The notes beneath the pieces were generated by a model, which did no database searches, had not been told where the DNA came from, and saw only the letters and a program-made list of their open reading frames with translations. Positions 45,114 through 52,837 of a stretch of 64,000 bases of DNA are shown piece after piece (the first letter of the stretch is position 1; every line of letters starts with the position of its first letter). This stretch comes from Streptomyces sp. S.PB5 (GTDB lineage Bacteria > Actinomycetota > Actinomycetes > Streptomycetales > Streptomycetaceae). The translations under genes were made by a program, and so were the position numbers. The stretch covers positions 88,162 through 152,161 of the forward strand of contig NZ_JAQMWP010000022.1 in assembly GCF_030403745.1 (NCBI RefSeq). The letters run 5' to 3'.

Positions 45114-46016
45114 GTGGAACTCCGGAACCTGCGCCATTTCTCGACGCTCGCCGAGATCTTGAATTACCGGGTCGCCGCCGAGCGTCTGCACCTCACCCAG
45201 CCCGCGCTGACGCGATCGATCGCCGCCCTCGAGCGTGAGCTGGGCGTCCAGCTGTTCGACCGCGACAAACGGCATGTGGCGCTCACCGCCGACGGCGCGG
45301 AACTGCTCGAACGGGCGGGCGAGGTGCTGGCCGACGCCGACCGGCTCGCCGCCGCCGCGGACGCCATCAGGGCCAGGCAACGGGACGAGGTGCGGGTCGC
45401 GCTCTACGGGGTGGCTCTCGCGGAGCTGACGCATCCGGTCATCGAGGCGTTCTGCGAGCGGTATCCCAGGGTCATGATCCGGGTGCACGAAGCGGACTTC
45501 CACCAGGGGCTCGACCCGCTGCTGGCCGGCGAGTGCGACGTGGCGCTGTTGTGTCTGAGCGTCGACATGCCGGGCCTGACCCGCGTACCGATCTTCACCG
45601 AACCCGTTTCCCTCACGTTGTGGAAGGGGCATCCGCTGGCCTCGGCTGCCGCGGTGGACATGACCGAGGTCTACGACCAGCCCTGGGTCACCCCCCACCC
45701 GGGCGACCACTTGTGGGTGGGGGGACGCCACGGGGACCACGACGCCCCGACAGTCGGCTCCCACGCCCGCTCGGTCCTGGACATGTCCTCGAAGATCGCC
45801 TACCAGCACATGGTGGGACTGATGCCCTTGTCGGGCGCCCGGATGTTCCCGCCACACCCGGGAGTGGAGGCCGTCGCTCCGAAAGAGTCCCTCCGCGCGG
45901 TGGCCGCGGTCGCCTATCCGAGGACGGGCCACTCGCCCGCCGCCCCGGCGTTCGCCGAGGTCGCACGCCGGGTGGCCCGACGCGCGACCGGCGTTCCGCA
46001 CGCCGAGATCTCCTAG
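45114..46016 (+). CDS. LysR-family transcriptional regulator
   Basis: The 300-residue protein has the N-terminal LysR winged helix (LRHFSTLAEILNYRVAAERL, LTQPALTRSIAALERELGVQ, about 5-60), a linker helix and a periplasmic-binding-like effector domain (VRVALYGVALAELTHPVIEA..., CDVALLCLSVD). GTG with CTGGAGGG upstream is the start. It is divergent from the monooxygenase operon, so it most likely activates that operon and the hydrolase-dioxygenase operon in response to an aromatic compound. Its TAG stop is formed by the first bases of an inverted-repeat element (46014-46201), so the original C-terminus may have been different. Confidence 0.9.
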   Translation: MELRNLRHFSTLAEILNYRVAAERLHLTQPALTRSIAALERELGVQLFDRDKRHVALTADGAELLERAGEVLADADRLAAAADAIRARQRDEVRVALYGVALAELTHPVIEAFCERYPRVMIRVHEADFHQGLDPLLAGECDVALLCLSVDMPGLTRVPIFTEPVSLTLWKGHPLASAAAVDMTEVYDQPWVTPHPGDHLWVGGRHGDHDAPTVGSHARSVLDMSSKIAYQHMVGLMPLSGARMFPPHPGVEAVAPKESLRAVAAVAYPRTGHSPAAPAFAEVARRVARRATGVPHAEIS

Positions 46017-46205
46017 GGCCTGTCCGGCGGATCAGGCCGGCTGCAAGAAACGGCACATTCCGGGCAAGCCGAGCGGGGCGTGGTGCGTGCAGCTGCAAGG
46101 CGGAGGAGGGCGGCGACGCGGAGCGTCGGCAACCGACGACAACGCGGCAGATGCGCGTGCCACGCCCCGCGACGCCGGCATGATCCGCCGGGCAGGCCCT
46201 AGGAG
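46010..46205. mobile_element. 188-bp MITE-like inverted-repeat element
   Basis: The ends (CTCCTAGGGCCTGTCCGGCG and its inverted partner, read on the minus strand as CTCCTAGGGCCTGCCCGGCG) are complementary over more than 30 bp with a few mismatches, continuing into GGATCA-GCCGGC. The interior is non-coding and itself partly self-complementary (GGGGCGTGG / CCACGCCCC). A short, gene-free element with long terminal inverted repeats between genes fits a miniature element mobilised by a transposase elsewhere, or a fold-back repeat. I recall similar ends from other Streptomyces but cannot check. Confidence 0.6.
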
Positions 46206-46211
46206 GAGGGG

Positions 46212-46859
46212 TCAGCCGCCGTACGGCGGCTCGCCCGCCCAGGCCGCGTGCAGGACGGTGCGCAGATCGTCGGCGGAGGCCGGGCGGGGATTCGCGTACG
46301 GCGCCCCGAGAGCGACCTCGACCGCACGGTCCACGTCGGCGGCGGTCAGGCCCAGCTCGGCGAGCGATCGCGGGATGCCAAGACGCTCGTCGTACACGAC
46401 GCTGCGCGGCAGCACCTTCGGGTCGCGCCCGGTGCGTTTGACCGCGCCCTCGGTCAGGCCCCAGACGGGCGTCATCTCCGATCCGGCGTACGTCGTCGGG
46501 ACGGCGACGATCGGCAGGCCGGTCCTGAGCGCGACGGCCTTGGCCAGACCGGTCACGGAACCGCCGCCGACCGCCACGCAGCCGTCGGCGCGGGCTTCGC
46601 GAGCCGTTTCGACGGCCAGATCGGCGACCTCCACCGGGACGTGCGCCACCGCCCCCGCGTGCAGCCCGGCGCAGGCATCGCCGAGAGACGCGGCTACGGC
46701 ACGGGCCGTGTCCAGGCCGTGGTCGTCGCACAGCACGAGGACGCGGCCGAGGCCGAGAAGCGCGACCTCGTCGCACACCGCGTCCGGCACGGCACCCGAC
46801 CGGAAGAGGACGCGCATCGGCTGGGCCCGGTAGGTGAATTCCAGGGCCTCTCCCTTCAC
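46212..46859 (-). pseudogene. maleylacetate reductase with large internal deletion
   Basis: The frame begins at GTG 46859 (overlapping the dioxygenase stop as GTGA) and encodes about 215 residues, against roughly 350 for the family. The NAD-binding half is normal (VLVLCDDHGLDTARAVAASL, DGCVAVGGGSVTGLAKAVAL, PTTYAGSEMTPVWGLT, KRTGRDPKVLPRSVVYDERL), but it jumps at about 46385 straight to the extreme C-terminus (IPRSLAELGLTAADVDRAVE, NPRPASADDLRTVLHAAWAG). The middle domain, with the metal- or substrate-binding histidines, is missing. The reading frame is preserved. The product would not be expected to reduce maleylacetate to 3-oxoadipate. Confidence 0.75.
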
Positions 46860-47752
46860 ACGATCACCGGTTGCAGCACGATGTCGAAGCGCGCCCGGCG
46901 GAAGGGGTTGGCCAGGCCCAACTTCGCGGCTTCCTCGGGGGAGTCCACCTCGACGAACTCCTCGACCAGGCTCTCCTTCACGGCGAAGACCGCGTCCGAC
47001 TCCAGATAGTCGCTGCCCGCCACGAAGATGTGCGTCGTCACCGGGCTGTACCCCTCGGCGCCCACGATGAAGTGGACATGGGCGGGACGGTAGGGGTGGC
47101 GGCCGGTCGCCTCCAGCAGGGAGCCGACCGGCCCGTCCGTCGGAAGGGGATACGGGCTCGGAACGCACGAGCGGAACCAGAACCGCCCCTCCGCGTCCGC
47201 CGTGAACAGCCCGCGCCCATTGCCCGGCGGTTGCTTCTCCGGCTGCTGGACGTCGTAGAAGCCCTGGTCGTCGGCCTGCCACACGTCCAGCGTCGCGCCG
47301 GGCAGCGGTGTGCCGTCGACGGAGACGACCCGTCCGCTGATCACGCAGGGCTCGCCGCCGCCGACCAGATCGATGTTCGCCCCGAGTTCACGGACCGGGG
47401 ACTCGGTCATGTGGAAGGGGCCGAGCACCGTCGAGTCGGTCGCGGCGGCCGCCTTGTGGTCGTTGATCGTCTCGACGAGCATCGACACACCCAGGACGTC
47501 CGACAGCAGGATGAACTCCTGCCGGGTGTCGTCGCACATGTGCCCGGTCGCGGTGAGGAAGTCGATCGCCCGCTCCCACTCGGCCTGGGTCGGCTCGATG
47601 TCCCGTACGAAATCGTGCAGGTGACGCGTCAGGGAGAGCAGGACCTCGCGCAGTCGGGGATCGGGGGTGTGGGCGAAGCTTTCCAGCACCTCCGTCGTCG
47701 TCTCGGTCGTCTCGGTCGTCGCGGTGTTCGCGGTCTTCGTGGTGAGGTCCAT
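46856..47752 (-). CDS. intradiol ring-cleavage dioxygenase (hydroxyquinol 1,2-dioxygenase-like)
   Basis: The 298-residue protein has an N-terminal helical dimerisation domain (LTRHLHDFVRDIEPTQAEWERAIDFL) and a catalytic beta-sandwich. The non-heme Fe(III) ligands are Y166 (QGFYDVQ), Y201 (SPYPLPTDGPVG), H225 and H227 (HPYRPAHVHF), with the expected spacing. DVWQADDQGFYDVQ and the absence of chlorocatechol-type features favour hydroxyquinol or catechol as substrate; with a maleylacetate reductase gene downstream, hydroxyquinol to maleylacetate is the better guess. It starts six bases after the FAD hydroxylase gene in one operon. Confidence 0.9.
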   Translation of the reverse strand: MDLTTKTANTATTETTETTTEVLESFAHTPDPRLREVLLSLTRHLHDFVRDIEPTQAEWERAIDFLTATGHMCDDTRQEFILLSDVLGVSMLVETINDHKAAAATDSTVLGPFHMTESPVRELGANIDLVGGGEPCVISGRVVSVDGTPLPGATLDVWQADDQGFYDVQQPEKQPPGNGRGLFTADAEGRFWFRSCVPSPYPLPTDGPVGSLLEATGRHPYRPAHVHFIVGAEGYSPVTTHIFVAGSDYLESDAVFAVKESLVEEFVEVDSPEEAAKLGLANPFRRARFDIVLQPVIV

Positions 47753-47758
47753 GGCCGC

Positions 47759-49516
47759 TCAGCCCCGCCCGAGGATCTGCCGCAGTGCGTCCCTCAGTGC
47801 GGCCGTGACGTCACCGGTGGCGTCCTGGCGGCGGAAGGCCACGTGGTTGTCCGGCCGCACCAGCAGCGCGCCCGAGTCGCCGGTCTCCCGCAGCCGGGCC
47901 CAGTCCCCGTACGGGTCCTCGTACTCCTGGCCGGGGCCGATGACCGCCGTGGCGATCTCCAGGCCGAACTCCTTGCCGAGGATGCGGGCGGCCTCCGTCC
48001 AGGGCTCGCCGCCGATGCCGGTGATCAGGGTGAACCGGCCGTTCCCGCCCAGGTCCAGGGTGGACAGGTTGCGGGTGCCCGCGCAGAGCCAGGCGTGCGG
48101 GAGCTTCGCGCCGGGGCGGGTGCTCGGCTGGAAGTACAGCTCGGGGTCGCGGGCGAAGCCGGGGTCCTCGGTGCCGTCCGGGACGATCGCGGCGGAGGTG
48201 TAGCGCTGGTTGAGGTCCACTCCGTGGGCGTTGAACTCGTATGCCTTGAAGGCGATCGCCTCCCGCAGCCGCGCCCGCTGCTCCTCGGCCTCCGTGGTGG
48301 CGTCCTTGCGGGCGGCGATGTTCCGCCACAGCTGCTCGGTGGTCTGCGGCGCCAGGCCGCCGAGCGCCTCGAAGACGGGTGCCGTCTCACCGATGGACCG
48401 GTTGGCCCGGGTGACGACCTGCCTGCCGACCGGTGCCCGCTCGGCACTGTAGGTGTCCAACAGGGACGGGGACGCGGTGCCGTCCAGGACGAGCTTCAGC
48501 TTCCACGCCAGGTTGTAGGAGTCCTGGATGGAGGTGTTGGAGCCCAGCCCGTTGGACGGCGGGTGCCGGTGGCAGGCGTCGCCCGCGCAGAACACCCGGC
48601 CGCTGGAGTACGTCTCGGCGTACATCTCGTTGACCGTCCACGCGGAGGACGACTTGATGGTCACCGGGATCTCGTCGTCGCCGATCAGCGTGCGGACGAC
48701 GGACAGGGCGTACTCCTCGGTGAGGTCCGGCGGCCCGGCGTCGACGTCGTAGCCCCACACGATCAGCCACTCGTTCCACGTCCGTACGCAGCGCACCAGG
48801 CCGGCGCCGATACCGCCCACGGTCGCGCCGGGCGCCAGCACCCAGTAGAGGGTGGCGGGCCGGTGCGCCACGTACTGGGTGAGGTCCGCGTCGAAGACGA
48901 TGTTGATGCTGCCGGCCACGCCCATCTGGCCGCCCATCGGCAGCCCGGCGTCCTCGGCCACCTTGCTGCGTCCGCCGTCCGCGCCGATCAGGTACTTGGC
49001 GCGGATGGTGTACGTGTCGCCGCGCAGCCGGTCGCGGACCGTGGCGGTCACGCCGTCGGCGTCCTGCTCGTGCGACAGGTACTCGGTGCCGAACCGCAGT
49101 CGGCTTCCGCGTGCTATGGCCGCGTTCACGAGCACCGGCTCCATGAGGTGCTGCGGCATGTCGCACATGCGGGTGGGGCTCGCCAGCTCGTGCGCGGCCT
49201 GCACGAGCGGTTCGTTGCCCCAGGACCTCAGCCGGCCGAGCTCCTCGCCCGCGACGGCGGTGCAGAAGACGGTGTTGCCCATCAGATGCTGCGGGGTGGC
49301 CTGGGCGATCACATCCTCTTCGACACCCAGGTCACGCAGCACTTCCATGGTGCGCTGGTTGGTGATGTGCGCCCTGGGCGTGTCCGCGAGGCGTGAGTAG
49401 CGGGTGACCATGACGTTCGGCACGCCATAGGTGCTCAGCGCCAGTGCGGCGCTCGCTCCCGCGGGCCCGCTTCCCACGATGAGCACATCGGTCTCGACGG
49501 CCGGCACGGTTGTCAT
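47759..49516 (-). CDS. FAD-dependent phenol-type hydroxylase (TfdB/resorcinol hydroxylase-like)
   Basis: The 585-residue protein is a group A flavoprotein hydroxylase with DVLIVGSGPAGASAALALS (GxGxxG dinucleotide fold, near residue 10), DG motif KYLIGADGGRSKVAEDAG, GD motif RVFCAGDACHRHPPSNGLGSN and a C-terminal thioredoxin-like domain (about 440-585). Its length matches 2,4-dichlorophenol/phenol/resorcinol monooxygenases. Upstream of an intradiol dioxygenase and a maleylacetate reductase, hydroxylation of resorcinol or a related phenol to hydroxyquinol is likely. ATG 49516 overlaps the hydrolase stop (ATGA). Confidence 0.88.
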   Translation of the reverse strand: MTTVPAVETDVLIVGSGPAGASAALALSTYGVPNVMVTRYSRLADTPRAHITNQRTMEVLRDLGVEEDVIAQATPQHLMGNTVFCTAVAGEELGRLRSWGNEPLVQAAHELASPTRMCDMPQHLMEPVLVNAAIARGSRLRFGTEYLSHEQDADGVTATVRDRLRGDTYTIRAKYLIGADGGRSKVAEDAGLPMGGQMGVAGSINIVFDADLTQYVAHRPATLYWVLAPGATVGGIGAGLVRCVRTWNEWLIVWGYDVDAGPPDLTEEYALSVVRTLIGDDEIPVTIKSSSAWTVNEMYAETYSSGRVFCAGDACHRHPPSNGLGSNTSIQDSYNLAWKLKLVLDGTASPSLLDTYSAERAPVGRQVVTRANRSIGETAPVFEALGGLAPQTTEQLWRNIAARKDATTEAEEQRARLREAIAFKAYEFNAHGVDLNQRYTSAAIVPDGTEDPGFARDPELYFQPSTRPGAKLPHAWLCAGTRNLSTLDLGGNGRFTLITGIGGEPWTEAARILGKEFGLEIATAVIGPGQEYEDPYGDWARLRETGDSGALLVRPDNHVAFRRQDATGDVTAALRDALRQILGRG

Positions 49517-50610
49517 CGGGGCGTTTCCTCCCCGTCCGCCAGCCGCTTGTCCAGCCAGGCCATCAGTGCCTCGGCCACGTCGTCGGAGTTCTTCTCGCCC
49601 ATGGGCATGTGACCGTTGCCCGTGAGCCCCAGGTCCGCCAGGCGCAGCAACTCGGCGTCGGCACCGGCCTGTGCGAGGTAGTCGGCGACACCGTGCTGGT
49701 ACGCCGCGAACGGCGAGTGGTCGGCCGCGACCACGGCGATCGGGAAGCCCTGGAGCCCTGGCAGGGACCGCACGGGGCCCGCTTCTTCGTCCTGGACGAG
49801 ACAGTCCTGGAGCCCGCCGCCCCCCGCCTCGCGCAGTCGAAGGCGCAGTTCCTCCGAGGTCTGTACCGGCGGCTCGTAAGTGATCGGGGCCGCGGTGAGC
49901 CCCCACTCCAGCTTTCCGAGGCCGGGCAGTTCGGTGAACGGCGGCCCGATCGGCTCGATGGAGACAACGGCCTTCACCAGCCCGGGCCGGGCATCGGCGA
50001 CCAGCCAGCCGAACGGCCCACCCATGGAGTGGGTGATCAGCACGGCCGGTCCGATACGGTCCAGCAACTCGGCCCCGCAGCGCCGCATCTGCTCCTCGTT
50101 CTCGGCGAAGGTGGGCAGCGTCGGGCCCTGGCTCGCCATCAACTGGTCCAGCGCGGAGTCGTCGCCGATCTCGCCGCTGCCGGGCCACTGGCTGCCAGGT
50201 CGTCCCGCCCCCTCGCAGAACAGCCAGCGGATGAACTCGTACGTCGGCGCCGCGCCCTCGATGGGCCCGAGGACATCGGGGTGGTACGGGGAGCGCCCGT
50301 GACCTGGACGGTCGACCACGTACACGGCGTAACCGGCCTGGAGGAACCGGGTGGCCCAGCCGGGGCGCCCGTCCGGCGTCGACAGGTAGTCCGTGCCCTG
50401 GCCGCCGCCCCCGTGGACCATCACCACGGGCAGCGGATGCCGGAGTTCGGCCGGGATCTGGTACTGGACGTACATCGCGGCCTCGGCGGCGGTCCCGGCC
50501 TCGGTCGGCTTGCGCCCGGCACCGACCCAGAACGCGCCTTGCTCGCTGATCGTCAACGGTGAGGCGGCACGGGCCGGCTCGGCGGTTGCGGGGGGTGGGG
50601 GGATGGTCAT
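49513..50610 (-). CDS. alpha/beta hydrolase
   Basis: ATG 50610 gives 365 residues; the rest of the open frame is antisense to serA. The fold shows an HG oxyanion motif (LPVVMVHGGGGQGTDYL), a nucleophile elbow with variant serine in ITHSMGGPFGW (about residue 190), acid region IAVVAADHSP and a C-terminal His in GNGHMPMGEKN. No signal peptide is seen. It heads the operon with the FAD hydroxylase, dioxygenase and truncated reductase, so it probably opens an ester or C-C bond in a phenolic precursor. Confidence 0.85.
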   Translation of the reverse strand: MTIPPPPATAEPARAASPLTISEQGAFWVGAGRKPTEAGTAAEAAMYVQYQIPAELRHPLPVVMVHGGGGQGTDYLSTPDGRPGWATRFLQAGYAVYVVDRPGHGRSPYHPDVLGPIEGAAPTYEFIRWLFCEGAGRPGSQWPGSGEIGDDSALDQLMASQGPTLPTFAENEEQMRRCGAELLDRIGPAVLITHSMGGPFGWLVADARPGLVKAVVSIEPIGPPFTELPGLGKLEWGLTAAPITYEPPVQTSEELRLRLREAGGGGLQDCLVQDEEAGPVRSLPGLQGFPIAVVAADHSPFAAYQHGVADYLAQAGADAELLRLADLGLTGNGHMPMGEKNSDDVAEALMAWLDKRLADGEETPR

Positions 50611-50674
50611 CGTCGAACCTCCGTCACGGCGTCTGCGCCCATCCCCAGCACTATTGGCGACCGGCTCCGGGCCG

Positions 50675-50687
50675 GTCCAATGCCGGT
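50675..50687 (-). promoter_or_regulatory. 13-bp motif shared by two catabolic promoters (copy 2)
   Basis: The minus strand reads ACCGGCATTGGAC, 65 bp upstream of the hydrolase ATG, identical to 44952-44964. The following hexamer CAATAG lies 18 bp after TTGGAC. This links the two operons to one regulator, most simply the LysR protein at 45114. Confidence 0.5.
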
Positions 50688-50704
50688 TGGGGACGCCGTG
50701 ATGC

Positions 50705-50980
50705 ATGGCGCTCATCAGCGTCCGCGAGGACGGCTGCTGCACCGGTGCCGGGACGATCGTCGGCGGACGGCTGCACCGGGGTCCGAACGGCGCCGCCGCG
50801 GAGATCGGGAGCCTGCGTCTGCCGGGCTGGTGCGACGTTCTCGGCGACCTGGAGGCCCACGGTGCCGACGCCGAGGCTGTGTTCAGCGCCGCGCTCGGCG
50901 GGATCCGGTTCCGGATCGATGCAACAGCGCCGACCGCACCGGCTGTTCCTTGGGGGCGCATCCGTCGCGGTGGCGTATAG
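50705..50980 (+). pseudogene. ROK-family remnant
   Basis: A 91-codon frame contains TGAGTIVGGRLHRGPNGAAAEIGSLRL, closely resembling the G(T/V)GIVVDGRLYRGANGAAGEIGHL block of ROK repressors and kinases. Neither the upstream helix-turn-helix or ATP-loop part nor the C-terminus of a ROK protein can be found. It looks like a relic of a deleted gene at the island junction. Confidence 0.4.
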
Positions 50981-51046
50981 GTCGGGTATGGCGGCTGTTC
51001 CGAGAGTGAGACTCCCGAGCCGTTGCCTACTCGTACGGAGCTTGCG

Positions 51047-52708
51047 ATGCCGTTGAACAGCCGCGTGGTCGCGAAGTCCGCGAGGTCCCCCCATGTCGTG
51101 TTGCTCGCAGGCGAGTTCACCGCGGAGACGGTGCGGGAGCTCGGTTTCGGCGTAACGGTACTGCGCTGTGACGGCACGGACCGGGACGCGCTCCTGGCGG
51201 CCCTGGCCGAGGCCGACGCGGTCCTGGTGGGGGACGCCCCGGTGATCGACGCCGAGGCCATCGCCGCCGCTCCCGAGCTGAAGATCATCGCGCGGGCGGG
51301 GGCCGCCCTGGGGAACGTGGACGTGGCCGCCGCCACGGAGCGGGGGATCCAGGTGACCGACGCTCCCGAGGCGGAAGCCCTGAGCGTGGCCGAGCTCACC
51401 GTCGGGATGCTGCTCGCCGTCGCGCGCAACATCCCGCAGGCGCACGCGGCACTCACGGCCGGTGCCTGGCAGCGCAGCCTCTACTCGGGTGTCGAGCTGT
51501 CCGGAAAGGTGCTGGGGATCGTCGGACTCGGCCGCGTGGGTGGCCTCGTCGCCGAACGCCTCAGGGCATTCGGGATGGATGTGGTGGCGTACGACCCCTA
51601 TGCCGCGCCGGAGCGGGCCGCGGCCCTCGGAGTCCGTCTCGCACCGTTCGACCAGGTGCTCGCGGCCGCCGACTTCCTCAGCGTGCATGTGCCCGGGACC
51701 GGTGAGACCGCGGGACTGCTGGACTTCGACGCGCTGAACCGGGTCAGACCCGAAGTGCGTCTCGTCAGCGTCTCGGGCACGGGGGCCTTCGACACCAATG
51801 AGCTGTACGCGGCACTGAAGGAGGGGCGGGTGGCCGCCGCCGCCCTGGATCTCTCCGCCGCGCGGGAGCCCGCAGATGCCGCACTCGCCGGGCTGGACAA
51901 CGTGGTGGTGACTCCCGGCCTGGCGGTGCGCAGCGATGAGGCCGGGCAGCGGGCCGGGGCGGTGGCCGCGGAAGCGGTGCGCCTCGCCCTCGCCGGTGAG
52001 TACGGGCCCAACGTCGTGAACACCCACGGGCATGCGATCGGCGACACCGTGCGGCCGTGGCTGGCGCTCACCGAGCGGCTCGGTGAGGTGCTCACCGCCG
52101 CCGCCGGGTCCATTCCACAGCACCTGGAGGTCCGGTTGCTCGGCGATCTCGCCGCGGAGCAGGCCGGCATCCTGGAACTCGCCGCGCTCAAGGGGGTCCT
52201 GAGCGGTCCCTCACGGCATCCGACAAGCCTGGTCAACGCGCCGCTGCGGGCCCGCGAGCGCGGGATGACGGTGCGCCTCGTCACGGAGACCGAAGCGGGC
52301 AGCCATCGCAGCGCCGTCGCGCTGCGAGGCATCCGGGCCGACGGCGGCAGCGTCCGGCTGGCGGGGACACTCTCGGGCCTGCGCCGGCACCCGAGGCTGA
52401 TCGAGGCGTTCGGGCACGAGCTGGAGCTGCCGGTCGACGGCAACCTGGCCTTCGTCAGCTATCCCGACCGGCCCGGAGCCGTGGGTGCGATCGGCGAGGA
52501 ACTCGCGGATGCCGACGTCAACATCGAGTCCTTGTGGGTGGCGCGCGATGCGGACACCGGGACGGCGCTCGCCGCTCTGGTCACCGATGTCCCGGTGGCC
52601 AAGGACGTGCTCGCGTCCGCCGCGGCGCGGGTCGAGGCGAGCCACAGCTGCACCGTACGGGCGGGCGGGAAGCCCCAGCCCTCCGGGCCCTCCGGTCGGT
52701 ATCGCTAG
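51047..52708 (+). CDS. D-3-phosphoglycerate dehydrogenase (SerA) paralogue lacking catalytic residues
   Basis: ATG 51047 (ACGGAG upstream) gives 553 residues in the order of actinobacterial SerA: substrate domain, NAD domain (VLGIVGLGRVGGLVAERLRAFG intact), intervening ASB domain and C-terminal ACT domain (NLAFVSYPDRPGAVGAIGEE). Conserved catalytic positions are changed. NxARGG reads SVSGTG, so the Arg is G244; TPHLGAST reads TPGLAVRS, so the His is G291; the Glu (E274) aligns only if one residue is gapped. Normal serine-pathway activity is unlikely. It is the first gene of the NRPS neighbourhood and may act as a regulator or bind NAD or a serine-related effector. Confidence 0.85.
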   Translation: MPLNSRVVAKSARSPHVVLLAGEFTAETVRELGFGVTVLRCDGTDRDALLAALAEADAVLVGDAPVIDAEAIAAAPELKIIARAGAALGNVDVAAATERGIQVTDAPEAEALSVAELTVGMLLAVARNIPQAHAALTAGAWQRSLYSGVELSGKVLGIVGLGRVGGLVAERLRAFGMDVVAYDPYAAPERAAALGVRLAPFDQVLAAADFLSVHVPGTGETAGLLDFDALNRVRPEVRLVSVSGTGAFDTNELYAALKEGRVAAAALDLSAAREPADAALAGLDNVVVTPGLAVRSDEAGQRAGAVAAEAVRLALAGEYGPNVVNTHGHAIGDTVRPWLALTERLGEVLTAAAGSIPQHLEVRLLGDLAAEQAGILELAALKGVLSGPSRHPTSLVNAPLRARERGMTVRLVTETEAGSHRSAVALRGIRADGGSVRLAGTLSGLRRHPRLIEAFGHELELPVDGNLAFVSYPDRPGAVGAIGEELADADVNIESLWVARDADTGTALAALVTDVPVAKDVLASAAARVEASHSCTVRAGGKPQPSGPSGRYR

Positions 52709-52709
52709 C

Positions 52710-52751
52710 ACGCCCCACCCCGTACGACCCATCCACTACGCCCCACCCCGT
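52710..52751 (+). repeat. short direct repeat after serA-like gene
   Basis: ACGCCCCACCCCGT occurs at 52710-52723 and 52738-52751 (28-bp period) in a strikingly C-rich, G-poor coding-strand stretch just after the stop codon. It may belong to a transcript 3' end; no hairpin forms. Confidence 0.4.
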
Positions 52752-52837
52752 GCGCCCCACCCCCGGATGCCCCACATCAGAACGTCCCCCCACACCTTGT
52801 CGCCGTCGACCCGACGGCCTGCCCGCATGGAGGAAAA

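Larger units (their letters stand above)
50611..51046. other. 436-bp region between catabolic operon and NRPS cluster
   Basis: It holds the shared 13-bp promoter motif near its left end and a degraded ROK-like fragment (50705-50980). No intact gene is seen. This is the junction between the aromatic island and the biosynthetic cluster. Confidence 0.5.
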
